Of a stretch of 16,400 nucleotides of DNA, positions 1-6,908 are shown piece after piece. Each line of letters starts with the position of its first letter. Within the stretch, counting starts at the first letter, position 1. Both the position numbers and the translations under genes were made by a program. Below the pieces are notes generated by a model. It was not told where the DNA came from and did not search any database. It saw only the letters and a list, made by a program, of their open reading frames with translations. This stretch comes from CAZVNZ01 sp964628515 (GTDB taxonomy: Bacteria; Bacillota; Clostridia; Christensenellales; Christensenellaceae), in contig CAZVNZ010000044.1 of NCBI GenBank assembly GCA_964628515.1, positions 1 to 16,400 of the forward strand, written 5' to 3'.

Positions 1-60
1 CGGCTCTGTGAAATATTTTCTGTAAATTCCATTTCTATGGCAAAATAATTAGCATTTTTT

Positions 61-79
61 GGGGGATTTTTAATCCCCC
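61..79 (+). terminator. Hairpin near the IS left end
   Basis: An 8-bp perfect stem, GGGGGATT/AATCCCCC, with a 3-nt loop is followed on the plus strand by a T/A-rich run. It lies inside the IS, downstream of the transposase stop. It could stop outside transcription from entering the element, or structure the subterminal region. Confidence 0.5.
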
Positions 80-109
80 TTAATTATAATTTAGCACAAA
101 TTGGAAATG

Positions 110-157
110 TGTGTCAAGGGTGGCGTAAGCCATTTATTTACCCTTGATACATATTTT
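110..157 (+). terminator. Terminator-like hairpin downstream of the transposase
   Basis: A 12-bp stem with one G-U pair (TGTGTCAAGGGT at 110-121 with ACCCTTGATACA at 140-151) encloses a smaller GGC-GTAA-GCC hairpin. On the plus strand it is followed by TATTTTT. This orientation would block antisense readthrough into the transposase gene, a common protective feature of insertion sequences. Confidence 0.5.
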
Positions 158-169
158 TAATTTTGCTAC

Positions 170-913
170 TCATAGCCTTCCATCATACATTATACAAAGC
201 TCACCGTATACTTTTCCCCAATTTCTAATGGGTTGACTCCACTTTTTGGTTGCTTGGTAATTAGCAAAATATAGTGCTTTTAATAATGATGTATCGCTTG
301 GAAATACACTTCTTTGGCTATTTAGCCGCCTAAACGCACTATGCAGGCTCTCTATTGCATTTGTTGTATATATTACCTTTCTCACCTCTGCCGAAAACTT
401 GAATATCGGGCTTATGCAATCCCAATTTACCTCCCAACTTTTCATTGAATTAGGATATTTTTCTTCCCATTTATCCTTTAATTCAAGCATTTTTTCAAAT
501 GCCTTTTCTTCACTTGTTCCATGATAAATTAGCTTTAAGTCGCTTGCATACGCCTTTTTATCTTTGTGTGATACATACTTCAATGTGTTTCTCACTTGAT
601 GTACTATACATCTTTGGTATTCCGTTTGTGGAAAGGCTGTCGCTATTGCTTCCTTTATTCCGCTTAACCCATCCGCACATATTATCAATATATCCTTTAT
701 TCCTCTGTTTTTTAGCTCATTTAGTACAGCCGGCCAATATTTTGAACTCTCATTTTCCCCTATATGTATTCCTATTACTTCTTTCTTCCCATCGCTATTT
801 ATTCCAAGTATCGTATAGCATGCTTTCTTTTTTACTATTCCATTATCCCTTACGCTATTGCAGTTTATCAAATGGTTGCCTGTAACCATTTGCAAGAAAG
901 TGCTATGCAGCAC
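170..913 (-). pseudogene. IS256-family transposase, C-terminal fragment
   Basis: The frame is 247 codons, but the family-like sequence begins only at about residue 20 (SVRDNGIVKKKACYTILG, base 856). The first 19 residues are encoded by the inserted segment. The fragment carries the second catalytic Asp in ICADGLSG and the Glu in TTNAIESLHSAFRRLN, both hallmarks of IS256-family transposases. Joined to the upstream fragment without the insertion, the protein would be about 407 residues, the usual length. No other stop or frameshift is seen, so the disruption looks recent. There is no clear ribosome site for the ATG at 913, so separate expression is doubtful. Confidence 0.9.
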
Positions 914-959
914 TCCTTTAGTAGTATGCAGTATGCGCTATCTTATTTAGGTATGCTGT
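857..959 (-). other. 103-nt hairpin-rich insertion inside the transposase gene
   Basis: The boundaries were set by asking where transposase homology stops (codon for Phe179, bases 960-962) and resumes (AGC codon, bases 854-856). The inserted 103 nt are not a multiple of three and carry in-frame stops. They contain two strong stem-loops on the minus strand: AGTGCT-GCAT-AGCACT, and AAATGGTT-ACAGGC-AACCATTT, the second bracketed by TTGCA and TGCAA. The 5' part has three GCATAC repeats. The insertion lies between the first and second catalytic Asp. It resembles no element I recognise. It could be a tiny non-autonomous mobile element, or a bypassed segment, though no bypass signal is proven. Confidence 0.75.
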
Positions 960-1496
960 AAAATGTGTTGCGTCTATAAATACTATTGGATATACTTCGC
1001 TTAATGCTCGGTTTTGCCACTCCTCTATTTGTGGTAACATTTTATCTGTAATATCCGATATTAATCCCTCTGATGCTTTAAAACCGTATATATCCTCTAT
1101 TTGTTCCGATATTTGCCTTGTTGTCATTCCGTATGAATACATCGTTATTATTTTGCGTTCTATCTCCGATATGTCCTTACTGTATTTTGCTACCACCTTT
1201 GGCTCGAATGTTGAATTTCTGTCTTGAGGTACATTAATTTCAAATTCTCCTGCACTTGACCTGATTTTCTTTGTTTTACTGCCATTTCTGTAGTTATCGC
1301 TTTCGCTTCTTTCGTGGCTTTCATACCCTAAATGCTCTGTTAGTTCACTTTCAAGCATGTTTTGTATTGTTCCTCCTAACAAGTCTTTCAGCGCTTCTTG
1401 TATGTCTGCTGCACTGTTAATATCATACTCCTCAAGTAATCCTGCTATGATATTTCTTTTTCCTTCCGTAATTTCTATTCCTTTTTTCTTTACCAT
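918..1496 (-). pseudogene. IS256-family transposase, N-terminal fragment
   Basis: This ORF encodes 192 residues and starts at an ATG preceded by AGGAGG at good spacing. It contains the N-terminal DNA-binding region (for example the ELTEHLGYESHER stretch near residues 52-64), the NVPQDRNSTFEP segment and the first catalytic Asp in VFIDATHF (about residues 172-179). After residue 179 the family sequence should continue with SVRDNG. Instead 13 unrelated codons and a TAA follow, because a 103-nt segment is inserted. The homologous coding sequence resumes at base 856 in another frame. Taken alone this fragment lacks the second Asp and the Glu of the DDE site, so it should be inactive. Confidence 0.9.
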
Positions 1497-1666
1497 TTTA
1501 ATAGCCTCCTATGGTTATTTTTATTCTACCATAGAAGGATTATTTACAGAAACTTTTTCACAGACTCGAGGGTGCGAAAACTCTCCCTAAATTTACGAAA
1601 TTTTTACGAGCATTTTTATTAAATTTTGATTACTTTTAATAACTTTTATTACATAAAGCCCCAAAT

Positions 1667-1703
1667 ATAAAACCGCTTGAAACATGATAACAAGCGGTTT
1701 TAT
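1667..1703 (-). terminator. Terminator after tRNA-Arg
   Basis: An 11-bp perfect stem (AAAACCGCTTG/CAAGCGGTTTT) with an 11-nt loop lies 4 bases beyond the CCA end of the tRNA gene. On the minus strand the descending arm ends in GGTTTTATATTT. It is the likely end of the tRNA transcript and of readthrough from the rpsF-ssb-rpsR operon. The short stretch between here and the IS (1568-1666) is AT-rich and shows nothing else. Confidence 0.8.
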
Positions 1704-1706
1704 GTA

Positions 1707-1783
1707 TGGTGTGCCCGAAGGGATTCGAACCCCCGACCTTTTGGTCCGTAGCCAAACGCTCTATCCAGCTGAGCTACGGGCAC
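1707..1783 (-). tRNA. tRNA-Arg, anticodon ACG
   Basis: The minus strand folds into a full cloverleaf: acceptor GTGCCCG/CGGGCAC, D-arm GCTC/GAGC, anticodon stem TTTGG/CCAAA around loop CTACGGA with anticodon ACG, a 5-nt variable loop, and a T-arm with TTCGAAT. The discriminator base is A and the CCA tail is encoded. The total is 77 nt. After deamination of A34 to inosine this tRNA reads CGU, CGC and CGA arginine codons. It has its own promoter just upstream. Confidence 0.97.
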
Positions 1784-1799
1784 ATCTCGACTGACACTT

Positions 1800-1828
1800 A
1801 TTATACTAAGCGGTACAAAAAATGTCAA
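1800..1828 (-). promoter_or_regulatory. Sigma-A promoter of the tRNA-Arg gene
   Basis: On the minus strand there is a perfect TTGACA (1823-1828), a 17-nt spacer and a perfect TATAAT (1800-1805). The predicted start is about 10 nt before the mature tRNA 5' end, so the tRNA does not depend on readthrough from rpsR. Confidence 0.85.
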
Positions 1829-1855
1829 TCGTTATCAACTTTAAATCTTAATAAT

Positions 1856-2104
1856 TTATTCGGAAACGTAAGGTAGCAGAGCCATAACTCTTGCACGCTT
1901 AATAGCAACCGCTAACTGTCTTTGATGCTTTGCACAAACACCGGAGGCACGTCTTGGAGCTATTTTTCCGCCTTCAGCAATAAATCTTTTTAATCTTGGT
2001 ATATCTTTATAATCTATGCTGTCCATTTTATCCGTACAAAAAGCACATACTTTTTTGCGAGGACGTCTCATGCGCATATTTCTTTTGCCTTTTTCTTCAC
2101 TCAT
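1856..2104 (-). CDS. rpsR: 30S ribosomal protein S18
   Basis: The 82-residue product matches S18, which binds the platform of the small ribosomal subunit as a pair with S6. The diagnostic core runs from DYKDIPRLKRF (residues 31-41) through ISL-like GGKIAPRRASGVCAKHQRQL (about 45-64) to the basic KRARVMALLPY end. It is the cysteine-containing form: C20, C23, C57 and H60 could coordinate zinc, as in other C+ versions of this protein. The start is supported by an AAAGGA site. It is the last gene of the rpsF-ssb-rpsR operon, 29 nt after ssb. Confidence 0.97.
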   Translation of the reverse strand: MSEEKGKRNMRMRRPRKKVCAFCTDKMDSIDYKDIPRLKRFIAEGGKIAPRRASGVCAKHQRQLAVAIKRARVMALLPYVSE

Positions 2105-2133
2105 GTGGAATATTCCTTTCTCTCTAATAATTC

Positions 2134-2583
2134 TTAAAAGGGAAGTTCTGCATCGTCAAGCGGTTGAAAATCGCTTAACTCCTCAGAAAACAAGCTGTCC
2201 GAGCTGTTATCCGCCGGTGGTGGAGGTGGTGGAGCAGAATAATCTCCTCCTTGAGAGCTTTGCGCTCCTTTACTTGATAAAAACTCTACCTCATCTGCGA
2301 CAATTTCCGTAACATACCTTCTTACACCGTTTGCATCGTCGTAGTTTCTTGTTTGTATAGGCCCTACAACACACACCTTAGAACCTTTAAATAAATACTT
2401 AGCACAGTTATCTGCAAGCCCTCTCCACGTTACTACCGAAATAAAATCCGCCTGTTGCTGTCCGTCTTGAGATTTAAATCTGCGTTGAACAGCTACCGTA
2501 AAAGTAGTAACGGAAAGTCCGCTTGTGGTTGAGCGGTTCTCAGGATCCCTTGTTAAGTTGCCGACCAAAATAGCTTTATTCAT
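2134..2583 (-). CDS. ssb: Single-stranded DNA-binding protein
   Basis: The product has 149 residues. An N-terminal OB fold (about 1-110, beginning MNKAILVGNLTRDPE) binds single-stranded DNA during replication, repair and recombination. It is followed by a disordered linker containing a run of prolines and an acidic tip ending DDAELPF, the docking peptide for repair and replication partners. The start has an AAGGAG site at good spacing. It lies 12 nt after rpsF and just ahead of rpsR, the standard Firmicute arrangement. This full-length, tip-bearing protein at the ribosomal locus is most likely the essential housekeeping copy. Confidence 0.97.
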   Translation of the reverse strand: MNKAILVGNLTRDPENRSTTSGLSVTTFTVAVQRRFKSQDGQQQADFISVVTWRGLADNCAKYLFKGSKVCVVGPIQTRNYDDANGVRRYVTEIVADEVEFLSSKGAQSSQGGDYSAPPPPPPADNSSDSLFSEELSDFQPLDDAELPF

Positions 2584-2595
2584 TTTGGCACTCCT

Positions 2596-2886
2596 TTATT
2601 TTTTTTCTAAATTTACAACCATATAACGTATTACATCATCTGAAATTTTGTAGTTTCTTTCAAGCTCTGCCGGAATATCCGGATTGGCTTCGAATGTAAC
2701 CAATACATAATAACCGTCGTTGATGTAGTTAATAGGATATGCAAGTCTCTTTTTGCCCCACTCATCAGTTTTTTCGATTACACCGCCATCATTTGTGATG
2801 ATGTCTGCAAACTTCTTAATAAGTGAATCCTTCTTTTCCTCATCTAAATCAGGTTTTAATATGTATAGTGATTCATATTTTACCAT
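2596..2886 (-). CDS. rpsF: 30S ribosomal protein S6
   Basis: The 96-residue product is S6, the partner of S18 on the 30S platform. Recognisable parts are the MVKYESLYILKPDLDEE start, the EWGKKRLAYPINYINDGYYVL core (about residues 42-62) and the ELERNYKISDDVIRYMVV end. The start has a strong GGGAGGTGA ribosome site. It is the first gene of the operon and has a structured leader. S6 and S18 being made from the same transcript fits feedback control by the S6:S18 pair. Confidence 0.97.
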   Translation of the reverse strand: MVKYESLYILKPDLDEEKKDSLIKKFADIITNDGGVIEKTDEWGKKRLAYPINYINDGYYVLVTFEANPDIPAELERNYKISDDVIRYMVVNLEKK

Positions 2887-2959
2887 TTTTTCACCTCCCT
2901 TTGGTCAAATGGCCCTACATACGTTGTAGAGCAAGGATGTACTGTACTTACAGTGTCAG
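2887..2959 (-). promoter_or_regulatory. Structured leader of the rpsF operon, possible S6:S18 autoregulatory site
   Basis: The predicted 70-nt leader folds into two local hairpins on the minus strand: ACTGT-AAGT-ACAGT (2941-2954) and GCTCTACA-ACGTA-TGTAGGGC (2912-2932, one G-U pair). The second sits just upstream of the ribosome site. Many bacteria carry an rpsF leader RNA that binds S6:S18. I could not identify the conserved bulge motif with confidence, so the assignment is by position and structure only. Confidence 0.4.
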
Positions 2960-2965
2960 TATTTA

Positions 2966-2994
2966 ATTATATATTTTTTGTTAGGTAAAGTCAA
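2966..2994 (-). promoter_or_regulatory. Sigma-A promoter of rpsF-ssb-rpsR
   Basis: The minus strand reads TTGACT (2989-2994), a 17-nt spacer, then TATAAT (2966-2971). The predicted start near 2959 leaves a 70-nt leader before rpsF. Confidence 0.85.
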
Positions 2995-3110
2995 GGGTTG
3001 GCGGTTGTTTTTTTGAGTGATTTTTATATATAGCCTTTAAATCGATTTTACGATTTTAAAAAATATCTGCTTTTTTGCCAACTTTAACCGGGTACTGCCA
3101 CACTAAAAAT

Positions 3111-3139
3111 TTGACACTCAAAAAAAACTATGCTAAAAT
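3111..3139 (+). promoter_or_regulatory. Sigma-A promoter of the TPP riboswitch-thiT unit
   Basis: TTGACA at 3111-3116 and TAAAAT at 3134-3139 are separated by 17 nt. Transcription would begin near 3146, a few bases before the riboswitch P1 helix. The divergent rpsF promoter lies about 120 bases away. The AT-rich spacer between the two shows only a minor palindrome near 3038-3057. Confidence 0.85.
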
Positions 3140-3151
3140 AAATTAACTAAA

Positions 3152-3229
3152 TATACTGCTGGGGGTGCTGAAAGGCTGAGAAAATACTCCACGAACCTGA
3201 CATGGTAATGCAAGTAAGGGAAGCGTATA
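3152..3229 (+). promoter_or_regulatory. TPP riboswitch (THI element)
   Basis: The segment has the conserved blocks of the thiamine pyrophosphate aptamer in order: GGGGGTGC, then GGCTGAGA (from 3174), ACCTGACATGGTAATGC (from 3195), then AAGTAAGGGAAG. A short P1 helix is closed by TATAC (3152-3156) and GTATA (3225-3229). A hairpin terminator follows. When TPP is bound, the 3' part of the aptamer should be held so that the terminator forms and thiT is switched off. Confidence 0.96.
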
Positions 3230-3245
3230 ATAAAACAAGTATTTT

Positions 3246-3274
3246 ACCCTTGCAAATATATGCAAGGGTTTTTT
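3246..3274 (+). terminator. Riboswitch-controlled intrinsic terminator
   Basis: A 9-bp perfect stem, ACCCTTGCA (3246-3254) with TGCAAGGGT (3261-3269), has a 6-nt loop and is followed by a run of T. The 5' arm CCCTTGC (3247-3253) can instead pair with GTAAGGG (3214-3220) inside the aptamer, 7 bp including one G-U. This gives a clear antiterminator alternative. It is a transcriptional OFF switch. Confidence 0.92.
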
Positions 3275-3328
3275 GTTAGAAACACAAACACAGTATATAT
3301 AGTAATTTATAATACGAGGTGTAAAAAA

Positions 3329-4024
3329 ATGAACTGGTTTGAAGAAGCATTCGGAAAGTTTTCCGAAATATCCACAGGTGCAATAATAACTTTAATTGCG
3401 ATTATTGCCGTGGCGATTATAGGTATAGTGCTGTATCGCTACAAATTTAAAAAGGAGGGAACGCTTACAAAATTTTCCTGGTCTACAAGAGAGCTTACCA
3501 CGGCGGCAATTTGTGTTGCGGTTTCCTTTTTGCTTTCCTTTATTAAGATATTCTCTCTACCCTTCGGTGGCTCTATTACCCCTGCAAGTATGTTGCCTAT
3601 TATGGCATTTGCTTACATTTACGGCGTTAAAAAAGGGCTTATTGTAGGGCTTTGCTACTCTTTGCTACAATTTATACAAGAGCCGTTTTTCGTGGCTCCT
3701 ATGCAGTTTGTACTCGATTACCTGTTGTCCTTTTCTTTGCTTGCCCTTGCAGGCCTTGCAAAAAGCAATATGCAAAAGGGTATTGCATTTGGTTGCGGTG
3801 CAAGATTTATATGCCAGTTTTTAAGCGGATTTATTTTTTTTGGAATGTACGCCCCCGAGGGTATGAACCCCGTTTTATATTCTCTTGCTTATAACGGCAG
3901 TATAGTGGGCATAGAATGTGCAATTTGTATAGGTGTTTCCTTGATACCGGCATTTAGGAACTTTTTAGAAAAAACCAAAAACTTAAATAAGCAGATGATG
4001 CTTGCAAAAGCAGAGGTGCAATAA
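3329..4024 (+). CDS. thiT: Thiamine transporter ThiT (ECF S-component type)
   Basis: The start chosen is the ATG at 3329, after GAGGTG. The longer open frame from 3260 begins inside the riboswitch terminator and has no ribosome site. This gives 231 residues. ThiT binds thiamine in the membrane and works with a shared energy-coupling module encoded elsewhere. Family-like features are the TPASMLPIMAFAYIYG segment (84-99), QEPFFVAPMQFVLDY (117-131, with the substrate-site Glu) and AYNGS (187-191, with the substrate-site Asn). About six membrane segments form the core. An extra N-terminal helix (about 15-36) precedes it, as in some clostridial relatives. A Trp-rich thiamine pocket is less evident than in the lactococcal protein. 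The TPP riboswitch strongly supports the substrate. It is a single-gene unit closed by a terminator. Confidence 0.93.
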   Translation: MNWFEEAFGKFSEISTGAIITLIAIIAVAIIGIVLYRYKFKKEGTLTKFSWSTRELTTAAICVAVSFLLSFIKIFSLPFGGSITPASMLPIMAFAYIYGVKKGLIVGLCYSLLQFIQEPFFVAPMQFVLDYLLSFSLLALAGLAKSNMQKGIAFGCGARFICQFLSGFIFFGMYAPEGMNPVLYSLAYNGSIVGIECAICIGVSLIPAFRNFLEKTKNLNKQMMLAKAEVQ

Positions 4025-4030
4025 CACCTT

Positions 4031-4070
4031 ATAAAAGGCTGTACCAAAGTAAAAGCGGTACAGCCTTTAT
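4031..4070. terminator. Bidirectional terminator between thiT and the ABC island
   Basis: A 12-bp stem (AAAGGCTGTACC at 4034-4045 with GGTACAGCCTTT at 4057-4068) lies just after thiT and 60 nt beyond the last gene of the convergent minus-strand island. Both flanks are T/A-rich (ATAAAA and TTTATAA), so it can serve both transcripts. Confidence 0.8.
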
Positions 4071-4129
4071 AACTCTCTAACTTACATCACCATAAAAAAG
4101 TTGCGAGCCCTTCTGTTTGCCACCCCCCC

Positions 4130-5416
4130 TCACTTCCCCCCACGCATAGCCTCAAGGGGACTTAGCTTAGTAGCCTTACTCGCCGGATAAATGCCCGAAA
4201 GCACACCCACCGCTATGGCAATGCCAATCGCCCCAAGGGATAACCACAAGGGTATTTCCACCTTCATACCCTCATCAAAATACATGCCTAAAAAAGTGGT
4301 CTGCCCCGTGCTCGTGTTTATCACCAACGCAATTATATAACTTACCGCAATGCCGATTAAACCACCAACCAAGCCGATTATTGCGGACTCAATTAAAAAC
4401 AGCCTGCGGATTTTCTTAATTTTCATACCCACCACCTTCATAACCCCAATATCCCGCCTGCGTTCCAAAATGCTTGCGTACATGGTGTTTGCTATGCCTA
4501 TGGCTGATACAAATAGGGATATAAAGCCAATAGCAAACAACTGACCCTGTTGCCTTGATTGCTCTTCCTGCCATTGCGTTATCCACTCTGTTGGGCTGTA
4601 AGTCTCAAAACCAAGCTTTTTGACTTCCTCTAACACACTTTCCACATCTTCCATACTTTCCGTTTGAATTATTGCGGTGTTGTATCTGCCTAACCGTAGC
4701 CCCAGTTTGTCCGCCAACTCTCTGTTTTGCATTATGATATTTTTTGCCACATCTAAATCAATATAACTTTGATAGGCTTGCTCGCTTTCTTGTTTGGTGT
4801 CTAATACGCCCGATATGTTCGCCATATATACACTGCTTTTTGGCATAGTTTCGTCCATTTCGGGATAACCTAACTGCAAAGTCATTTGTGCATTCAACCA
4901 ATCTATGTCGGGGTGATAGTCCTGCATATTCATATAATTTGGTGGATTATCTTCCTCTATAAACTGCTTAGTAGCCTCGCTTCCAAGCACCAAAGATGGA
5001 ATAGTTCCATTTTTGGAAAACACCTTGCCTTCCTTGTATTCTTTGCCTATTAAATCTCTGTTTAGCCCTGTTAATTGCATATTAGCGGTGTATTTCCCAC
5101 TTTGGATATACACAGGCAAGTTTATCATAGGTGATGCCAGTTTTACCCCCTTAATAGTCTCAACCGTTGTTATTATGCTGTCCGTAATACCCCCACCGCT
5201 TAAACCGGAGTTGCTGTAATCGTTAATGCGTATCTCCGTTAGGCTTGCGTTGTCCGTAATTCGCTTATTAAACTGATTGTAGTTAGATAAACCAATGGCA
5301 AACATAAGCACAATACAGGCTGTGCCTATTATTACCCCCACTACCGTAAGCACCGTTCTGCTGCGCTTTCGCCATAAACCTATTGCCGCTAAATGCACTA
5401 AATCAGTTAGCTTCAT
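4130..5416 (-). CDS. MacB/FtsX-type ABC transporter permease
   Basis: The 428-residue membrane protein has the classic layout: a first membrane helix (about 20-42, after an N-terminal RKRSRTVLT), an extracytoplasmic domain of about 240 residues (MacB_PCD-like, 43-290), then three C-terminal helices (about 293-312, 341-367, 391-412). Between them are the FtsX signatures ERRRDIGVMKVVG (318-330) and GIYPASKATKLSPLEAMR (409-426). Such permeases do not carry substrate through the membrane core; they transmit force from the ATPase to the extracytoplasmic side (mechanotransmission) in peptide, lipoprotein or toxin export. It overlaps the preceding gene by 14 nt, so translation is probably coupled. 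Its partners are the adaptor-like protein and the LolD-type ATPase upstream. Substrate unknown. Confidence 0.93.
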   Translation of the reverse strand: MKLTDLVHLAAIGLWRKRSRTVLTVVGVIIGTACIVLMFAIGLSNYNQFNKRITDNASLTEIRINDYSNSGLSGGGITDSIITTVETIKGVKLASPMINLPVYIQSGKYTANMQLTGLNRDLIGKEYKEGKVFSKNGTIPSLVLGSEATKQFIEEDNPPNYMNMQDYHPDIDWLNAQMTLQLGYPEMDETMPKSSVYMANISGVLDTKQESEQAYQSYIDLDVAKNIIMQNRELADKLGLRLGRYNTAIIQTESMEDVESVLEEVKKLGFETYSPTEWITQWQEEQSRQQGQLFAIGFISLFVSAIGIANTMYASILERRRDIGVMKVVGMKIKKIRRLFLIESAIIGLVGGLIGIAVSYIIALVINTSTGQTTFLGMYFDEGMKVEIPLWLSLGAIGIAIAVGVLSGIYPASKATKLSPLEAMRGGK

Positions 5417-6908
5417 CTTCGTATTCCTTTAGCTTTTTCTTTTTGATATGTCGCATAATTAAGACTATTGCGACGATAATGCCCCCTGCGATTATCACAG
5501 AAATCCACCATTGGCTTTGGGTTTGAGGTTTTTCCTCCTCTTCCTCCTCCTGCACCTCTATTACAGGTGGGTTTATCATAGTATTAAAGGGCACTTCCTC
5601 AGTGTAGCTTTCTCCGTATTCGTCCTCATAGCTTATGGTGATGTTCCCCGAAGTCTGACCATATTTCTCTGCATTTTTATCCTCGCTTGTCATATCCTTT
5701 GTACCTATAAAGGCATAAATATCACCTTTTTTAGATGTTCCACTTTCCATATTTCCTATAAATGCACTGCTGTCGGGTATTATACCATCGGCGGCAAGCT
5801 CCACACGCACGTTGTATAAGGTGCTTTTGCCCATATTAAGCACGTTCATAGATACGGAAATGGTATCTCCTGCATTTACTTCTTTAGGTATTTTGGGTGG
5901 GTCGTACTCAATTCTAATGGGTTGTTTTAGCTGAACAACTATTTCCTCATCTGCACTAAATGCCACCGCTTTTGAGTTTTCGTATTCCACTTTAAACAGC
6001 AGTTTTTGGGGTACGGGCTTGGCATCTTGACGTACCTTCATTTTTAAAGTTACATCAAAGCTATCCTTTTTAGCTACCTTCTTAAAGTAAAAGGAGGAAT
6101 CCTCCACAGGAATAATATCCGTAGTTTCCCCCTTGGCTGTTACCTTTACGTTGTTTAGGCTCTGATTTTCGTTGGTGTTTTGAAAGGTCACCGTTAAAGT
6201 AAATTCCTCCCCTGCCATTACGGGATTGGGCGTAATTGAATAGTTTGTAATAAGCACTTTTGCTTGAGGTAAGGGTGCTTCCGTAGGCTCGGGAGTGGGG
6301 GTTGGCTCTGTTGGCGTGGGCGAGAGAGTTGCATCCGGGTCTATTCCGTCCGTGATTGTGACGTACAGCGTAAAGCTTTGGCTAAAGCTCTGCCCCGATT
6401 GTGTTTGCCCCGAAACACTAAATACAACAGGGTATCTGCCCATTTTTCGCCTGTCCGAAAGTGGTAGGGTTACATCAATCAAATATGAGTCGGATGTACC
6501 GTTTGTTACAGCGTGGTTTTGCAATGTCACACTTTTATCATAATTTCCGAATACAAAGGGTGATGAAGTGGCATCACCCAAGTTCAGCATTACATTTACC
6601 GTGTTGTCTTTAAGGGCGGTGGTGGGTTTTAAAGGCAATATTAGGTGCGCTACACCGTTTGCCGAGGTGGGTAAATATCCGCTGTTATAGGGTTTATCCA
6701 TGCCCGAATAGATGTTTGCATTGTCTATGGTTAGTATTTCACCGTGCATTTGTGTAGGTGATGGTGATGGTGATGATGATACCAATGGCGATTGTGTAGG
6801 CAGTGGGGATTGGGTTGCCATAGTCTCTGTCTCTTCCGCAAATACCGCTACCTGTATGCACAGCATCAATGTTAGTATTATCGTTATTATTACAAATGCT
6901 TTTTTCAT
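5403..6908 (-). CDS. Exported, membrane-anchored adaptor-like protein with repeated beta domains
   Basis: The product has 501 residues. It has an N-terminal signal peptide (1-24, cleavage likely after VFA), a Ser/Pro/Thr-rich spacer (32-53), a first extracellular domain (about 57-187), a second spacer rich in PTPTEPTP (193-215), and two related beta-sandwich-like domains of the CARDB/NEW3 kind. These begin VLITNYSITPNPVMAGEEF (218-236) and IRIEYDPPKIPKEVNAGD (331-348) and share a VxAGxxxxVxxxxxNxG pattern. An acidic run precedes a single C-terminal membrane helix (467-486) with a basic cytoplasmic tail. A ribosome site GAGGT supports the start. The ATG overlaps the ATPase stop as ATGA. It takes the place where a membrane fusion protein would be expected in MacAB systems, so it may be the extracellular substrate-handling partner. 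The function is inferred from context. Confidence 0.8.
   Translation of the reverse strand: MKKAFVIITIILTLMLCIQVAVFAEETETMATQSPLPTQSPLVSSSPSPSPTQMHGEILTIDNANIYSGMDKPYNSGYLPTSANGVAHLILPLKPTTALKDNTVNVMLNLGDATSSPFVFGNYDKSVTLQNHAVTNGTSDSYLIDVTLPLSDRRKMGRYPVVFSVSGQTQSGQSFSQSFTLYVTITDGIDPDATLSPTPTEPTPTPEPTEAPLPQAKVLITNYSITPNPVMAGEEFTLTVTFQNTNENQSLNNVKVTAKGETTDIIPVEDSSFYFKKVAKKDSFDVTLKMKVRQDAKPVPQKLLFKVEYENSKAVAFSADEEIVVQLKQPIRIEYDPPKIPKEVNAGDTISVSMNVLNMGKSTLYNVRVELAADGIIPDSSAFIGNMESGTSKKGDIYAFIGTKDMTSEDKNAEKYGQTSGNITISYEDEYGESYTEEVPFNTMINPPVIEVQEEEEEEKPQTQSQWWISVIIAGGIIVAIVLIMRHIKKKKLKEYEDEAN

Larger units (their letters stand above)
2..1567 (-). mobile_element. IS256-family insertion sequence, transposase interrupted
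   Basis: The two ends are imperfect inverted repeats. The left end reads CTCTGTGAAATATTTTCTGT from base 4, and the right end read on the minus strand gives TCTGTGAAAAAGTTTCTGT just inside base 1567. Both continue to a shared TTCTATGG about 35 bases in. Between them is one transposase gene on the minus strand with an AGGAGG ribosome site. The exact tips are uncertain by 1-3 bases. The left target-site duplication would lie outside the window, so it cannot be tested. The element is about 1.57 kb, which is about 1.46 kb once the 103-nt internal insertion is removed, normal for the family. Because the window begins almost exactly at the IS end, this may be a contig boundary at a repeated sequence (inference). 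Confidence 0.9.

Noticed and set aside
170..1496. Programmed frameshift as the explanation for the split transposase
   Set aside because: IS256 transposases are not known to need one, and the two frames are separated by 103 nt of unrelated hairpin sequence rather than a slippery site.
3000..3110. Small RNA or operator in the rpsF-thiT spacer
   Set aside because: Only a 6-bp palindrome (AAATCG/CGATTT) in AT-rich DNA is seen, too weak to call.
3260..3328. Longer thiT reading frame starting at 3260
   Set aside because: It begins inside the riboswitch terminator loop and has no ribosome site. The ATG at 3329 has GAGGTG and gives a normal family N-terminus.
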